DNA of 48,666 bases, from the NCBI RefSeq assembly GCF_900129455.1, contig NZ_FQVU01000009.1:1-48666 (forward strand). Direction: 5' to 3'. This DNA is from Jatrophihabitans endophyticus (GTDB lineage: Bacteria > Actinomycetota > Actinomycetes > Mycobacteriales > Jatrophihabitantaceae). Shown here in pieces: positions 1-7,470 of the stretch. A program made the translations under genes and the position numbers. Below the pieces are notes generated by a model, which worked only from the letters and a program-made list of their open reading frames with translations, ran no database searches and was not told the DNA's origin. Position 1 is the first letter of the stretch. Every line of letters begins with the position of its first letter.

Positions 1-95
1 GACCCACTACAACACTCGACGCGGCCACTCCGCCCTCGGCGGCCGACCACCCATCAGCCGGCTCGCCGCCTGACACAACCTGTCAGGTCACGACA
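1..95 (+). mobile_element. Right end of an IS481-type insertion sequence
   Basis: After the transposase stop, bases 71-85 form TGACA-N5-TGTCA and bases 78-88 form ACCTG-T-CAGGT. Such short symmetric sequence is expected in a terminal inverted repeat. IS481-type ends usually finish in ACA; an ACA occurs at 93-95, two bases before the aldolase stop codon. The exact end cannot be set without the left end. Confidence 0.45.
2..73 (+). CDS. IS481-family transposase, C-terminal fragment (cut by window edge)
   Basis: The frame reads THYNTRRGHSALGGRPPISR then LAA and a TGA stop at 71-73. The string HYNxxRxHSALGGxxPxxR is the hallmark C-terminus of the rve-type integrase domain in IS481 (and related IS3-like) transposases, just after the catalytic Glu region. 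Only 23 residues are inside the window, so it is unknown whether the gene is intact upstream. It converges on the aldolase gene, whose stop lies 24 bases away. The family call rests on this motif alone. Confidence 0.75.
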   Translation, partial: THYNTRRGHSALGGRPPISRLAA

Positions 96-96
96 A

Positions 97-1005
97 CTAG
101 GCCTGCTTGTCGACCGAGGCGCGGTAGATCTGCTCGACGGAGCGCTCCAGCTGTGCGGTGAACTCCTCGTCGCTCTGCTGGTCGGTGAGGCCGGCGAGCA
201 GCGCCCGGGAGAAGCTGGCGATCATGGCCGGCTCCTTCGCCAGCCGTGCGCAGGCCTCGTCGCGGTCGTAGCCGCCGGACAGCGCGACCACCTGCAGCAC
301 CCGCGGGTCGTCGGCGAGATCGGCGTACCGGCCCGGCTGCGAGGGGATCGTCAGCTTGAGCATGATCGTGGTGTCCTGCGGCAGCTCGGCCAGCCGCTCG
401 GCGATGCGATCGTGCAGCAGGTCCTCGGCCTCGGCCTTGTGCGGGCTGTCGATGCTCACCTCGGGCTCCAGGATGGGGACCAGTCCACCCGCGGCGATCC
501 GGCGGGCGTACTCGAACTGCTGGTCGACGATCGCGGCGATGCCCGACTCGTTCGCGTCCTTGATCACCGAACGCATCTTGGTGCCGAGCATGCCGGCTCG
601 CACCGCCCGCTCGATCAGCTCGTCCAGCGTGTCGATCGGCTTCATCAGCTGCACGCCGTCGGCCTCGTCGGCCAGGCCTTTGTCGACCTTGAGCAGGGGG
701 ACGACGTGCTTGGTCTCCCACAGGTAGGTGCCGGTGGGGACGCCGTCGACCTCGCGGTCCATGGTCTGCTCGAACAGGATCGCGGCGATGACCCGGGAGC
801 CGTCGAAGGCGGGGCTCGTGACGACCCGGGTGCGCATCTGGTGCACGAGGTCGAACATCTCGGCCTCGGACGACCAGCGGTCCTCGTCGATCCCGTACTC
901 GCCGAGCGCCTTGGGGGTGCTGCCGCCGCTCTGGTCGAGCGCGGCGAAGAAGCCCTGCCCGGCTCGGAGCTGGTCCCGTTGCGTGGTCTCGAGCGTGGTC
1001 GTCAT
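97..1005 (-). CDS. fda: Class I fructose-bisphosphate aldolase
   Basis: 302 residues, full length for the bacterial class I (Schiff-base) aldolase. It reversibly cleaves fructose 1,6-bisphosphate to DHAP and glyceraldehyde 3-phosphate in cytosolic glycolysis/gluconeogenesis. Family segments seen: AALDQSGGSTPKAL near residue 21, LFEQTMDREVDG near 77, LMKPIDTLDELI near 120, PILEPEVS near 177, and MLKLTIPSQPGRY near 215, in which Lys217 is the likely Schiff-base lysine. ATG at 1005 is chosen: a CAGGAT hexamer lies six bases upstream (1012-1017) with no Shine-Dalgarno, suggesting a leaderless message. The IS fragment abuts its 3' end. No class II aldolase is nearby. Confidence 0.93.
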   Translation of the reverse strand: MTTTLETTQRDQLRAGQGFFAALDQSGGSTPKALGEYGIDEDRWSSEAEMFDLVHQMRTRVVTSPAFDGSRVIAAILFEQTMDREVDGVPTGTYLWETKHVVPLLKVDKGLADEADGVQLMKPIDTLDELIERAVRAGMLGTKMRSVIKDANESGIAAIVDQQFEYARRIAAGGLVPILEPEVSIDSPHKAEAEDLLHDRIAERLAELPQDTTIMLKLTIPSQPGRYADLADDPRVLQVVALSGGYDRDEACARLAKEPAMIASFSRALLAGLTDQQSDEEFTAQLERSVEQIYRASVDKQA

Positions 1006-1068
1006 GCCGTCATCCTGCCCACGTCACCGGGCCGGGGAACCGGGCCCGCGGACCGGCCGGCGAACCGG

Positions 1069-1500
1069 TCAGTCGACCCGGACGACCACCGCGTACGACC
1101 CGATTCCGACGAGGTCGGCGCCGGGGATCTCGCGCTCGCCGACGCGCAGCGTCAGCAGCGTGCCGTCCGCGGGGTCGAAGTCGACGTCGGCCACCTTGCC
1201 GAGCTCGTCGCCCTGCGCGGTCAGCACGCGCTTGCCCACCGCCCGGTGGTCCTTGCCCACGAGCTCGGCGACGCGGCCCTGCGCCTCGGTGACCGCCCCC
1301 GCGTCGGCGACGGTGACGGCGTCGGCCCCGACGGCGGTCAGGGCGGGCCACGCGAGCGTGTCGCCGTCGTCGGTCTTCTTCAGCCGGAACGCGACGACGG
1401 CACGGGCCCGGGGATCGACGACGAACTCGTCGACCTTGCCCACCGTCTCGGCCGTCGCGGTGCTGACGACCTTGCGGCCGTGCACGTCGGAGAACAGCAT
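1069..1500 (-). CDS. PRC-barrel domain protein (143 aa)
   Basis: Two PRC-barrel-like halves: residues 1-75 begin MLFSDVHGRKVVSTATAETV GKVDEF, and residues 82-143 carry GKRVLTAQGDELGKVADVDF and end in GIGSYAVVVRVD. PRC-barrels are small beta domains found in RimM, photosynthetic reaction centre H subunits and sporulation proteins, typically binding proteins or RNA; the specific role is unknown. The start was chosen because the ATG (1500-1498) overlaps the TGA of the upstream PRC gene by one base, indicating translational coupling. Longer upstream extension in this frame would run antisense through the partner gene and is unlikely. Confidence 0.82.
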   Translation of the reverse strand: MLFSDVHGRKVVSTATAETVGKVDEFVVDPRARAVVAFRLKKTDDGDTLAWPALTAVGADAVTVADAGAVTEAQGRVAELVGKDHRAVGKRVLTAQGDELGKVADVDFDPADGTLLTLRVGEREIPGADLVGIGSYAVVVRVD

Positions 1501-2090
1501 CAGCGTCCCCCTCGCAGCTGGCTGCGGAAGTCGTCGACCGCCGCGCCGAACCCGGCGAGGTCGCTGCCCACGAAGTCCTTCGCACTCGCCGGGACGATCA
1601 GGTGCTCGCCGGAGGCGGCGATGGTGTCGGGGAGGGGGATCAGCACCTTGGTGCCGCGCGTGCCGAGGGCCTCGGTGGCCTCGACCTCGTACCCCACGAC
1701 GTCGCACTGGGCCCGGCCGCCGCCGCCGACCTCGACGACCACGTCGACGACCTCGCCGAGCTCGGTCCCGGCGTCGGTGAGGACGCGGGACTTCAGCACG
1801 TCGCCGCCGGAGCCGCCGCTGGCCGCGGACGCGTCGAGCACGGCCTGCTTGTCGCCCAGGGCCGACTCGTCGACGATCATCAGCGCGTCGGCGCCGAGCG
1901 CGAGCACCGAGCTCCACAGCAGCGACTGCTTGAGCGGCCCGGCGAACAACCCGCGGCCGGCGAGCGTGAAGCCACCGACCTCGCCACCGCCGGCGGCGAA
2001 CACGATGTCCTTGACCTGGGCGACGTCCTCGCCGTCCAGCGTGACCACGGGCAGCTTGGTGATCTCCGAGGTGCGCATCAGGCGGCTCAT
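1500..2090 (-). CDS. PRC-barrel domain protein (196 aa)
   Basis: Residues 1-80 (MRTSEITKLPVVTLDGEDVA QVKDIVF; LLWSSVLALGADALMIVDES) form one PRC-barrel and residues 98-155 (LKSRVLTDAGTELGEVVDVV) a second. A Gly/Ser-rich linker (about 88-97) separates them. It is the middle gene of a minus-strand trio: its ATG overlaps the TGA of the 47-residue membrane protein (ATGA, 4 bases) and its own TGA overlaps the next ATG. Met5 is an alternative start. Two PRC proteins with a membrane partner suggest an envelope-associated complex, but this is inference. Confidence 0.82.
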   Translation of the reverse strand: MSRLMRTSEITKLPVVTLDGEDVAQVKDIVFAAGGGEVGGFTLAGRGLFAGPLKQSLLWSSVLALGADALMIVDESALGDKQAVLDASAASGGSGGDVLKSRVLTDAGTELGEVVDVVVEVGGGGRAQCDVVGYEVEATEALGTRGTKVLIPLPDTIAASGEHLIVPASAKDFVGSDLAGFGAAVDDFRSQLRGGR

Positions 2091-2230
2091 CCGCGACCGC
2101 CCGGGCCCCGGGAGCGGGTGGGGTCGACGATGACGCCGCCACGACGCCGGCGCGCCTGCAACGCGATGAACCCGATCGTCAGCACGACGACCACCGCCAC
2201 GATGACGATCAACCAGACGAGCCAACTCAT
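2087..2230 (-). CDS. Small single-pass membrane protein (47 aa)
   Basis: The reading starts MSWLVWLIVIVAVVVVLTIG and ends with a basic stop-transfer run ARRRRGG then a short Pro/Gly/Arg-rich tail. One membrane helix spans residues 3-24; the tail is probably cytoplasmic. GGGAG lies 9 bases before the ATG. The stop is embedded in the ATGA overlap with the downstream PRC-barrel gene, so this is the first gene of a tightly coupled operon. Length and coupling argue that it is real; I do not recognise a named family. Confidence 0.72.
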   Translation of the reverse strand: MSWLVWLIVIVAVVVVLTIGFIALQARRRRGGVIVDPTRSRGPGGRG

Positions 2231-2415
2231 GGTTCCGCGCTCCCGTGCCGCCCGCGGCGCCCGCCCTGTCGTCCTCGCGCCGTCGGCAGCAGCCTATCCG
2301 GATACGGCCGTGCGGAAACCCGGTGTGCGACCCCACGACAAGCTGTGTGCGCCGCGCCGGTTCCGCCGGTCCTCGGTAGTGTCGGTCCGGGATTTTTCGA
2401 GGCGAGGGGGGCACC
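2231..2415. promoter_or_regulatory. Divergent promoter region between the PRC-barrel operon and the Ser/Thr kinase
   Basis: 185 bases with no gene. On the plus strand TAGTGT near 2377 resembles a -10 element and GAGGGGGG near 2405 is the kinase ribosome binding site. On the minus strand GGGAG precedes the 47-residue gene. No inverted-repeat operator was seen. Confidence 0.4.
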
Positions 2416-4017
2416 GTGGCCGACGCCGGGTACCGCGTCAGCGGCCGCTACCGGCTCGACCGGCAGCTCGCGGTGGGCGGCATGGGCACCGTGTGGCTCG
2501 GCTACGACGAGACGCTGCGCCGGCCGGTGGCGGTCAAGCGGCTGCACCTGCAGCCGGGGCTGAGCGCCGCGCAGCGCGAGGAGGCCGTGGCGCGGGCCAT
2601 GCGCGAGGGGCGCATCACCGCCCGGCTGCACCACCCGCACGCCGTCCAGGTCTGGGACGTCGTGGACGACACCGACGGTCCGTGCCTGATCATGCAGTAC
2701 GTCCCGTCCCGCAGCCTGGCCACGGTGGTCACCGAGGACGGCCCGCTGCCCCCGCACGAGGTGGCCCGCATCGGTACGCAGCTCGCGGCCGCGCTGGCCG
2801 CGGCCCACCGGGTCGGCATCGTCCACCGCGACGTCAAGCCCGCGAACGTGCTCATCGCCGAGGACGGCACCGCCAAGATCACCGACTTCGGGGTCTCGCA
2901 CGCGCTCGACGACGTCACCGTCACCTCCACCGGCATGCTCAGCGGCACTCCGGCGTTCCTCGCCCCCGAGGTCGCGCGCGGCGAGGCGTCCGACGCCGCC
3001 GCGGACGTCTACTCGCTGGGGTCGACGCTGTTCCTCGCCGTCGAGGGGGCGGCGCCGTTCGGCACCGACGCCAACCCGATGGCGACGCTGCACCGGGTCG
3101 CCTCGGGCCGGCCCGCCCCACTGCGGCGGGCCGGCGAGCTCGCCCCGGTGATCGAGGCCATGATGGCGCCGTCCCCGGCCGACAGACCCACGATGGTCCA
3201 GATCGCCGCCCGGCTGCCCGACCTGCACCCGCTCGCCGACGACGACGGTGCCGCGCCGGCCGAGTCGCCCACCCGGGTGCTGCGCCGCCCGCCGGCCGTG
3301 CCCGTGTCGCCCCCGTCGAGCACGGCGCCGACCGAGCGGACGCCCGCACCGGGGCCCGCCCCGTCGCCGACCCCGTCGCCCACGCCGCCCTCGGCGCCCG
3401 CGCCGCGCCCCGCGGCCAGGCCGACCGAGCCGCGGCGGAGCCGGCGCCGGCTGGCGCTGCCGCTCGCCGCGGCGGTCCTGGTGGTGGCCCTCGGGCTCGT
3501 GCTCGCCGTCGCGCTGCTGCGCGGCGGCTCGGACGGTGGCGACGACGCGGCCGCCCCGGCCGTCCCGTCGGCCAGCACGCGATCGGCCCCGAGCACCGCC
3601 CAGCCCACCGGCTCGACCTCGCCGACGCCGACGCCGACGACGACATCGTCGTCGCGATCGGCCACCTCGCCGGCCGCGACGCGCACGACCCGACCGCGCC
3701 GCACGTCGACACCGAGCGATGGGCAGCTCGCCGCCGCGGTGGTGTCGTACTTCCGTCTCGTGCCCGGTGACCTCGACGCGGGGTGGGCGCGGCTGAGCCG
3801 CTCGTTCCAACAGGGGCGGGCGAACGGCCGTGCGACGTACGACGACTACTGGGGCAGCGTCGAGCGGGTCGACGTCCGCAACGTGCAGGGCGACGCGCCC
3901 CGCTCGGCCTCGGCGATGCTCGTCTACCACTACTCCGACGGCCGGGTCGTCTCGCAGCAGACGACGTTCCGCTTCGTGCGGGAGGACGGCATGCTCAAGA
4001 TCGACGCGCAGACCTGA
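2416..4017 (+). CDS. Membrane serine/threonine protein kinase with NTF2-like outer domain
   Basis: 533 residues. Kinase domain about 11-270: glycine loop AVGGMGTVWLGYDE, Lys41 in VAVKRL, HRDVKPAN with catalytic Asp139, DFG Asp157 (ITDFGVSHAL), APE motif in FLAPEVARG. A Pro/Ser/Thr-rich linker follows (275-340), then a membrane helix about 343-365 (LPLAAAVLVVALGLVLAVAL). A second Thr/Ser-rich stretch leads to an outside domain of about 95 residues (VVSYFRLVPGDLDAGWARLS; YHYSDGRVVSQQTTFRFVRE), resembling the NTF2/SnoaL-like fold of many actinobacterial kinases. It lacks the PASTA repeats of PknB. The GTG start has GAGGGGGG just upstream. It probably senses an envelope signal; substrates are unknown. 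Confidence 0.9.
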   Translation: MADAGYRVSGRYRLDRQLAVGGMGTVWLGYDETLRRPVAVKRLHLQPGLSAAQREEAVARAMREGRITARLHHPHAVQVWDVVDDTDGPCLIMQYVPSRSLATVVTEDGPLPPHEVARIGTQLAAALAAAHRVGIVHRDVKPANVLIAEDGTAKITDFGVSHALDDVTVTSTGMLSGTPAFLAPEVARGEASDAAADVYSLGSTLFLAVEGAAPFGTDANPMATLHRVASGRPAPLRRAGELAPVIEAMMAPSPADRPTMVQIAARLPDLHPLADDDGAAPAESPTRVLRRPPAVPVSPPSSTAPTERTPAPGPAPSPTPSPTPPSAPAPRPAARPTEPRRSRRRLALPLAAAVLVVALGLVLAVALLRGGSDGGDDAAAPAVPSASTRSAPSTAQPTGSTSPTPTPTTTSSSRSATSPAATRTTRPRRTSTPSDGQLAAAVVSYFRLVPGDLDAGWARLSRSFQQGRANGRATYDDYWGSVERVDVRNVQGDAPRSASAMLVYHYSDGRVVSQQTTFRFVREDGMLKIDAQT

Positions 4018-4018
4018 G

Positions 4019-4366
4019 TCACGTCCGGGTGCCCTGGTGGAAGCGGAGCCGCCAGCCGCGCGGCGGGTCGTCCACCCAGATCGAGCTGCGCAGCGAACCG
4101 GTGGCGCCGAGCACCCGGTAGGTCAGCAGCACGACGCCGTCGCCCAGCAGCACCGGCCGGAACCCGGTGGCCTCGCCCGAGGCGTCCGGCGCCGCACTCA
4201 GGGCGGTGACGATCGCGGCGCGGTCCCAGACGCGTCCGGAGGCGCCGTACTCCACGAAGTCGGGGTGCAGCAGCTCGCGCACCCGGTCCGGTGACGCGCG
4301 CCGCGCCGGATCGAGCAGCTGCTGCTCGCGGCGGACGACCTCGGCGAGGGACTCGGCGACAGTCAC
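4019..4366 (-). CDS. NTF2-like protein (DUF4440 type)
   Basis: About 115 residues: an N-terminal helix (VRREQQLLDPARRASPDRVR) followed by LLHPDFVEYGASGRVWDRAA and beta strands ending WRLRFHQGT, the pattern of DUF4440/SnoaL-like NTF2-fold proteins. Function unknown; relatives are often small-molecule binding or sensor-like. Start: GGGAGG directly abuts an ATG at 4375 but sits nine bases before a GTG at 4366-4364, so the GTG is preferred; the ATG would add three residues. It follows the dipeptidase gene by about 30 bases on the same strand and ends one base from the convergent kinase gene, whose outer domain has the same predicted fold. Confidence 0.75.
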   Translation of the reverse strand: MTVAESLAEVVRREQQLLDPARRASPDRVRELLHPDFVEYGASGRVWDRAAIVTALSAAPDASGEATGFRPVLLGDGVVLLTYRVLGATGSLRSSIWVDDPPRGWRLRFHQGTRT

Positions 4367-4397
4367 GGGCGTCATCCTCCCGGCACGGTGGCCGCGC

Positions 4398-5204
4398 TCA
4401 CCGCACCGGCGCGTCGAGCAGCGGGCGGTTCACCGCCGCGCCCGGTCCGTCGAAGTGCCACCACTCGCCGCGATACCCACTGATGCCGCCCGTGCGCATG
4501 GCTTTGCGCAGAATCGCGCGATGTCGCTCGGCTGCGGCGCCGACCCCCCTGTGGGCGTACGCGTGGGCGCGCGGCGTGAAGTCGTCGAAACCGGTGCCCA
4601 TGTCGAGCCGGCAGTGACCGCTGATCAGCGGTGTCGCGCAGCGACCACCCGGCCGCGCCCGGGCGAGCGTGACGTCGACCGACCGGCCCGCCTCGTGACT
4701 GCGCGCGTACCGGGTGGGACGGGCGACCCACTCCGGGTCGGCGACCACCTCGAACATCCGCACCTGCACCGCGTGCGGGCGGTAGCAGTCCCAGAACACG
4801 AGCACGAGCCCGGCGCGCCGGAGGCGGTGGGCGGCCCGCGCGAGACCCGCGGCCAGGGACCGGTGCACCAGGCAGCGGGCGTCGGGCGGGTACAGCCGCA
4901 CGTGGGTGAAGTTGTGCCGGGTCGCGTAACGCAGGTCGATCACGGCGTCCGGGACGATGCTGCGCACATCGCGCAACCCGGCCGCCCGCGCCCTGGCCGA
5001 CGGTCGCGGCACGCGGGCCGCGGTGGCGCGGGTGGGTGCAGCCCGGGTGGCTGCGGTGGTGGTCGGTGCGGTGGTGGTCGGGACGGTCGTGCTCGGCACC
5101 GGTGCGGTCGACGGGGGTGACGGCGGGTGCCCGCTGCTGCAGGCGCCGAGCAGGGCGGTCGCGGCGAGGACCGTCAGCGACGTGGCGGCACGGCAGCGGC
5201 GCAT
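4398..5204 (-). CDS. VanX-like D-alanyl-D-alanine dipeptidase lipoprotein (M15D)
   Basis: 268 residues. The signal peptide has a lipobox LLGAC (Cys22), so it should be a lipoprotein at the outer face of the membrane. A Pro/Thr-rich linker (25-62) precedes the peptidase domain. Zinc and catalytic residues are visible: SHEAGRSVD gives His170 and Asp177, and GEWWHFD gives Glu247 and His250, the M15D pattern. FWDCYRPHAVQ near 137 is also family-typical. VanX-type enzymes hydrolyse D-Ala-D-Ala. An extracellular lipid-anchored form suggests peptidoglycan fragment recycling rather than the cytosolic vancomycin-resistance role. GAGGGG precedes the ATG. No vanH/vanA-like genes are adjacent. Confidence 0.88.
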   Translation of the reverse strand: MRRCRAATSLTVLAATALLGACSSGHPPSPPSTAPVPSTTVPTTTAPTTTAATRAAPTRATAARVPRPSARARAAGLRDVRSIVPDAVIDLRYATRHNFTHVRLYPPDARCLVHRSLAAGLARAAHRLRRAGLVLVFWDCYRPHAVQVRMFEVVADPEWVARPTRYARSHEAGRSVDVTLARARPGGRCATPLISGHCRLDMGTGFDDFTPRAHAYAHRGVGAAAERHRAILRKAMRTGGISGYRGEWWHFDGPGAAVNRPLLDAPVR

Positions 5205-5267
5205 CGGCGTTCCCCTCGTCGGGTGGGTCGCGAGGATCCTGTCATCCCCGCGTTGCAGGATGCAGGC

Positions 5268-5753
5268 ATGGCGTACGACGCGTGGTCCGGGCCGGCCCGG
5301 GCGCTGGCCCGCGCGGTCGACACCGCGGTGCGAGCCGCGCTCGCCGACGACCTCGCCGGCTTCACGGACGTCGCCACCGAGCTGCGGCGGGTCGAACCGG
5401 AGGTGCTGGCCGTCCTGCTCGGCACGATGACGCAGGCCCTGCTCGAACGCACCCACCCCGACGGCCTCGACTCCGACGACGCGGAGCAGGTGCTGGCGGC
5501 CTGCGAACGCGCCGCGGTCTGGTACCCCGGTTACGAGCGCGACGTCGCCGTGCTGGCGCTCGTCGGCGCGCTGGGGGTCCACCCGGGCGACGACGGGCAG
5601 TCGGGCGGCACCCCGCGCGTCGCCCCCGCGGCGGTGGCCGAGCACGGCCTGCTGCTCGTCGCGACGCTGCTGCCCGCGCCGCGCGACCTCGCGCCGCTCG
5701 TCGACGCCGCGTTGCGCGAGCTCCACCGCGCGCAGACGGTCGAGCTGCCCTGA
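5268..5753 (+). CDS. Conserved-looking hypothetical protein (161 aa)
   Basis: No recognised family. The protein (starts MAYDAWSGPARALARAVDTA) is acidic and predicted mostly helical, without signal peptide or clear membrane segment; a hydrophobic stretch occurs at HGLLLVATLL. Coding support comes from codon usage and a start placed six bases after a CAGGAT hexamer (5256-5261), the same arrangement as the aldolase gene, suggesting a leaderless transcript. It diverges from the dipeptidase gene across 63 bases and converges on the acyl-CoA synthetase gene, leaving three bases between stops. Confidence 0.65.
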   Translation: MAYDAWSGPARALARAVDTAVRAALADDLAGFTDVATELRRVEPEVLAVLLGTMTQALLERTHPDGLDSDDAEQVLAACERAAVWYPGYERDVAVLALVGALGVHPGDDGQSGGTPRVAPAAVAEHGLLLVATLLPAPRDLAPLVDAALRELHRAQTVELP

Positions 5754-5756
5754 GCC

Positions 5757-7349
5757 TCAGACCGTCCGCCGGTCGCGGCCGTCCCAGTAGGGCGTGCGGA
5801 GATCGCGCTTGAGGATCTTGCCGGTCGGGTTGCGCGGCAGCGCGTCGAGGAGGTCGACCGAGCGGGGGCACTTGAACCGGGCCAGCGACGCGCGGCAGTG
5901 CGCGATCAGCTCGTCCTCGGTCGCGGTGGCCCCGGGGCGCAGGCCGACGACGGCCTTGACGACCTCGCCCCACCGCTCGTCCGGGACGCCGATGACGGCG
6001 ACCTCCAGCACCGCGGGGTGCTCGGCGAGCACGCGCTCGACCTCGGGGGAGTAGACGTTCTCCCCGCCCGAGATGATCATGTCCTTGAGGCGGTCCTCGA
6101 CGTAGACGTAGCCGTCGGCGTCGACCCGGCCGAGATCTCCGGTGCGGAACCAGCCGTCGGCGGTGACCGCCTCGGCCGTGTCGTCCGGACGGCCGCGGTA
6201 GCCCCTCATCACCTGCGCGGTGCGCAGCCACAGCTCGCCGTGCCCGCCGGGGGCCACGTCGTCGAGCGTGACCGGGTCGACGACCCGCAGCTCGACCCCC
6301 GGCAGCGGCCGGCCGGCGGAGACCAGCCGTTCGGGGTGGTCGGGGTCGCGGTGCTCGGCCGGCAGCAGGTGGGTCGCGACCCCGCACACCTCGGTCAGCC
6401 CGTAGACCTGGATGAACTCGGTGTCGGGCCACACCTCGATCGCGGTGCGCAGCAGCGGCAGCGGCATGGGGGACGCGCCGTAGGTGAAGGTCTTGAGGCG
6501 CCCGAACACCGCGATCGCCTCGTCGCCCGACTGCAGCACCTGGGCGAGCACCGCCGGCACGAGGAACACCCGGTTGGCGCCGGCCAGGATCGCGGCGGCG
6601 AGCGACGGGGCGTCGGGGTCGCGCGTCAGCACGCTCGGCACGCCGTCGTGGATCCCGAACAGGACGTAGGACGACCCGCCGACGTGGAACAGCGGCATCG
6701 CCACGAGGTTCTTGTCGCCCGGCTCGAACTCCCACCCGTCGTGGGCGGCGACGGTGTGCGCGACCAGGTTGCGGTGCGTGAGCATCACGCCCTTGGGCAG
6801 CCCGGTCGTCCCCGACGAGTACATGATCAGCGCGACGTCGTCGGGCTCGACCTCGGCCGACGGCTCGCGCGGCTCGGCCGCCGCCAGCAGCGCCTCGTAG
6901 GCGTCGCCGTCGGCGCCGTCGGGGGACACCGCGACGACGTGCTCGACGGCGGGCAGCCGGTCGCGGATCGACTCGACGAGCGGCACGAGCTCGGTGCCGA
7001 CGACCAGCACCGTGGCGCCGGAGTCGTTGACGGCGTGGTCGACCTCGGCGCCGGCGAGGCGGAAGTTGACGATCGCGTTGGCCGCGCCGAGCGAGGCCGC
7101 CGCCAGCGAGAGCTCGACGCCGGCGACGTGGTTGCGGTCGAGGAAGGCGACGACACCGCCGCGGCCGACGCCGAACGCGGCCAGGGCGCCGGCGAGCCGG
7201 CGGATCCGCTCGTGCCACTGCCGCCACGTCCACGTCCGGCCCAGGTAGGCGACGGCCTCGGCGTCGGGGGTGCGGGCGGCCCAGTGGGCGACGCGGTCGG
7301 TGAGGAGCTCGGCCGGCGGGGCGACGGTCGCGGGAGCGGTGACGGTCAT
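5757..7349 (-). CDS. Fatty-acyl-CoA synthetase / AMP-dependent ligase
   Basis: 530 residues, normal for ANL-superfamily acyl-CoA ligases, which activate a carboxylic acid through an acyl-adenylate and pass it to CoA. Motifs: P-loop YSSGTTGLPKG (about 203), YGLTE about 343, TGDLGRVDADGYVYVEDRLK with the A8 region, IISGGENVYSPEVE, and a C-terminal PRNPTGKILKRDLR containing the adenylation lysine. GAGAGGA precedes the ATG. Substrate chain length cannot be read from the sequence. It diverges from a PIG-L deacetylase gene. TesB and MaoC-type genes within 10 kb point to lipid metabolism, but they are not in one operon. Confidence 0.9.
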   Translation of the reverse strand: MTVTAPATVAPPAELLTDRVAHWAARTPDAEAVAYLGRTWTWRQWHERIRRLAGALAAFGVGRGGVVAFLDRNHVAGVELSLAAASLGAANAIVNFRLAGAEVDHAVNDSGATVLVVGTELVPLVESIRDRLPAVEHVVAVSPDGADGDAYEALLAAAEPREPSAEVEPDDVALIMYSSGTTGLPKGVMLTHRNLVAHTVAAHDGWEFEPGDKNLVAMPLFHVGGSSYVLFGIHDGVPSVLTRDPDAPSLAAAILAGANRVFLVPAVLAQVLQSGDEAIAVFGRLKTFTYGASPMPLPLLRTAIEVWPDTEFIQVYGLTEVCGVATHLLPAEHRDPDHPERLVSAGRPLPGVELRVVDPVTLDDVAPGGHGELWLRTAQVMRGYRGRPDDTAEAVTADGWFRTGDLGRVDADGYVYVEDRLKDMIISGGENVYSPEVERVLAEHPAVLEVAVIGVPDERWGEVVKAVVGLRPGATATEDELIAHCRASLARFKCPRSVDLLDALPRNPTGKILKRDLRTPYWDGRDRRTV

Positions 7350-7458
7350 CGGCGGTCCTCTCGGCGGGGTCCTCGCGCGGCGGGGGACCACTGTGACACA
7401 CCGCACAACGGTGCCGGCTGTGTCCCGGCGCGGCGCCGCCGGCGTCGGACCCCGCCCG

Positions 7459-7464
7459 TAGCGT
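7459..7464 (+). promoter_or_regulatory. -10 element of the PIG-L deacetylase gene (leaderless)
   Basis: TAGCGT ends exactly six bases before the ATG at 7471 and no Shine-Dalgarno is present. The start of transcription should therefore coincide with the start codon. Confidence 0.55.
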
Positions 7465-7470
7465 GAACGC

